Positions 6,282 through 7,322 of a stretch of 7,322 nucleotides of DNA are shown in pieces. Position 1 is the stretch's first letter. Each line of letters starts with the position of its first letter. The translations under genes were made by a program, and so were the position numbers. The stretch is from positions 1 to 7,322 of the forward strand of contig NZ_CALHHT010000191.1 of the NCBI RefSeq assembly GCF_938031315.1. Direction: 5' to 3'. The stretch comes from an uncultured Campylobacter sp. Lineage in GTDB: Bacteria; Campylobacterota; Campylobacteria; Campylobacterales; Campylobacteraceae. The notes below the pieces were generated by a model. That model did not search any database. It was not told the origin of the DNA and saw only the letters and a program-made list of their open reading frames with translations.

Positions 6282-6309
6282 AGCGGCATTAAAATTTAAA
6301 GGAGAAAAG

Positions 6310-6978
6310 ATGAAAGCATTGATCACGGGCGCAAGCGGCGGTATCGGCAGCGCGGTTGCGGAGCTTCTGCGGCAAAACGGCTATGAAATTTTAACGCTAG
6401 CCTCGCGCTTCGAGGATACGGACGCGCTAGCAAAGGAGTGCCGCGCTCTGGCTGCGGCGTGTGAGATTGACGCACTGATTTTATGCGCTGGTACGGCGAA
6501 ATTTGCGCCGCTTGAGGCGATGAGCGAGAGTGAAATTTTAAAAATTTTAAACGTAAATCTCGCCGCAAACATCATCATCACGCGCACGCTTTTGCCGAAT
6601 TTAAAGCGCAACCGCGCCCATATCATCGGCATTAGCTCGATCGAGGCGCTGCGAGCGAGCCGCTTTAGCGCGGTTTATAGCGCGAGCAAGGCGGGACTGC
6701 GGGCGTTTCTGCTCTGCCTTTTCGAGGAGGCGCGCAAGCAGATCAGAGTAAGCTGCATCAACCCCGACGTCACCAAAACGCCCTTTTACGAGGATTTGAG
6801 CTTCGAGCCCGCGGATGATGAGGCTAGCTTCGTGGATGCGTGGGAGATCGCAAATTTTACGCTGCAAATTCTGCGCACGAAGTCCAACGTGAGCGAGTTT
6901 ACGATCCGCCCGCAAATCGTAAATCTGCGGAAAAAATCAAAATTTAATCGCGAAGGAGGCGAGCTTGAAAATCGGTAA
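6310..6978 (+). CDS. Short-chain dehydrogenase/reductase (SDR), classical type
   Basis: A 222-residue cytoplasmic NAD(P)-dependent oxidoreductase. The start has an excellent AAAGGAG site at 6298-6304. The Rossmann fold shows TGASGGIG (6-13) for dinucleotide binding, the NNAG-like turn CAG (59-61), the helix-4 Asn in NVNL (N83), the catalytic Ser in GISS (109/110) and YSASK with Y123 and K127, so the Asn-Ser-Tyr-Lys tetrad is complete. S32/R33 after the second strand hints at NADP(H) preference. At 222 residues it is slightly shorter than the usual 250, mainly after the active site, where the substrate loop and C-terminal strands are compact; the tail is basic. The substrate cannot be told; such proteins are often annotated only as 3-oxoacyl-ACP reductase-like. 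Its end overlaps the next gene by 14 nt, suggesting translational coupling. Confidence 0.9.
   Translation: MKALITGASGGIGSAVAELLRQNGYEILTLASRFEDTDALAKECRALAAACEIDALILCAGTAKFAPLEAMSESEILKILNVNLAANIIITRTLLPNLKRNRAHIIGISSIEALRASRFSAVYSASKAGLRAFLLCLFEEARKQIRVSCINPDVTKTPFYEDLSFEPADDEASFVDAWEIANFTLQILRTKSNVSEFTIRPQIVNLRKKSKFNREGGELENR
6953..6959 (+). promoter_or_regulatory. Strong ribosome binding site that decides the TTG start
   Basis: AAGGAGG lies within the last codons of the SDR gene and 5 nt before TTG 6965. Its strength and spacing are the main reason to accept the non-ATG start. Confidence 0.75.
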
Positions 6979-7322
6979 AAGTCATGTTTTTGTGCTAGCT
7001 GTGGCGCTTATTATTATTTATGCCGCGTTTGTAAGCGGTAGCGGCGGGTATTGTAGCGCGAGAGAATTTTTTTCAGGCAGGCATGATGAGGAAGATGACG
7101 CCTGCATCGCTAAGCTGATAAAGCGCGCCGATGATGGGAATATCTTTGCGCAAAGTAGGCTTAGTTATCCGAGCGAAGCATATATCAGGCGTGTGTGCGA
7201 AAAGGGAGTTGAAAATTTGGGAGAGCGTGAGAGATATTATTTCCAAAATTCCCGCGGAGATCATTGCAAGAAATTGGGCTTTAAAACCCCAAAATCAAAA
7301 GGCGGCGAAGCAAATACGACGA
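6965..7322 (+). CDS. Secreted or membrane-anchored protein, TTG start (3' end outside window)
   Basis: An open frame of 119 codons runs off the window. The start is TTG at 6965, chosen because a perfect AAGGAGG (6953-6959) lies 5 nt before it and because the product begins MKIGKSHV followed by a hydrophobic stretch (about 8-24), typical of a signal peptide or N-terminal anchor. The rest is hydrophilic and charged, with an acidic patch HDEEDDA (40-46) and Cys at 30, 47, 78 and 101, four in all, so disulfides in the periplasm are possible. There is no convincing lipobox. A segment around 47-70 (CIAKLIKRADDGNIFAQSRL) loosely resembles a Sel1-type helical repeat start, but this is weak. It overlaps the SDR gene by 14 nt in another frame. 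I do not recognise the family. Confidence 0.7.
   Translation, partial: MKIGKSHVFVLAVALIIIYAAFVSGSGGYCSAREFFSGRHDEEDDACIAKLIKRADDGNIFAQSRLSYPSEAYIRRVCEKGVENLGERERYYFQNSRGDHCKKLGFKTPKSKGGEANTT

Larger units (their letters stand above)
5945..6309 (+). other. 365-bp non-coding region rich in AAATTT words and dyads
   Basis: I see no credible gene here; all frames are broken and no tRNA or rRNA shape is evident. By manual count AAATTT occurs nine times (starting at 6011, 6036, 6068, 6111, 6151, 6158, 6203, 6233 and 6292), against well under one expected for a near-balanced composition. Between them lie GC-rich patches made of GCGGCG and GCGAGCG words. Inverted repeats occur at 6057-6079, 6141-6146/6177-6182, 6195-6200/6213-6218 and 6256-6281. 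The last part should carry the promoter and leader of the SDR gene. Confidence 0.7.

Noticed and set aside
5945..6309. Regular AAATTT words as a CRISPR array or mobile-element remnant
   Set aside because: Spacing is irregular, there is no constant repeat longer than 13 bp, and no transposase remnant or target duplication is visible.
7073..7264. 63-codon minus-strand frame near the window end
   Set aside because: It lies opposite the TTG-start gene, which has a perfect ribosome site and signal-like N-terminus; the minus product shows no supporting feature.

Overview
The window looks like chromosomal DNA of a Campylobacter, most likely one of the higher-GC oral species such as C. gracilis, C. 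rectus or C. showae. The clues are the UvrA sequence, the very frequent AAATTT/AAAATTTTA words in and between genes, and promoters with TATAAT-like -10 boxes but no clear -35. The species is an inference; no marker gene was compared.

Layout. Positions 1-2820 (minus) hold nearly all of uvrA, the damage-recognition ATPase of nucleotide excision repair; its last few codons lie outside the window. A 74-bp divergent promoter region follows. On the plus strand come an MTAN-like nucleosidase/phosphorylase gene with two long low-complexity insertions (2895-4013), a concentric inverted repeat (4023-4076), a small orphan membrane protein with about five helices (4117-4596), and a radical-SAM gene of the spore photoproduct lyase-like family with its own promoter (4670-5944). 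Next is a 365-bp non-coding stretch full of AAATTT words and inverted repeats. Last come a short-chain dehydrogenase/reductase gene (6310-6978) and, overlapping its end by 14 nt, the 5' part of a gene for a secreted or membrane-anchored protein that starts at TTG (6965 to the window edge).

How the genes may fit together. UvrA repairs DNA, and the radical-SAM protein resembles a DNA photoproduct-repair enzyme. The MTAN-like protein keeps residues matching the catalytic Glu, Glu and Asp of enzymes that hydrolyse methylthioadenosine, S-adenosylhomocysteine and 5'-deoxyadenosine, the last being a by-product of radical-SAM chemistry. A link between these genes is possible but rests only on proximity: each has its own promoter, and uvrA is divergent. 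The SDR and the TTG-start gene are probably translationally coupled. I see no mobile element, CRISPR array, tRNA or rRNA. The main points of interest are the insertions in the nucleosidase, the spore-lyase-like protein in a non-spore-former, and the dense AAATTT words, which match RAATTY.
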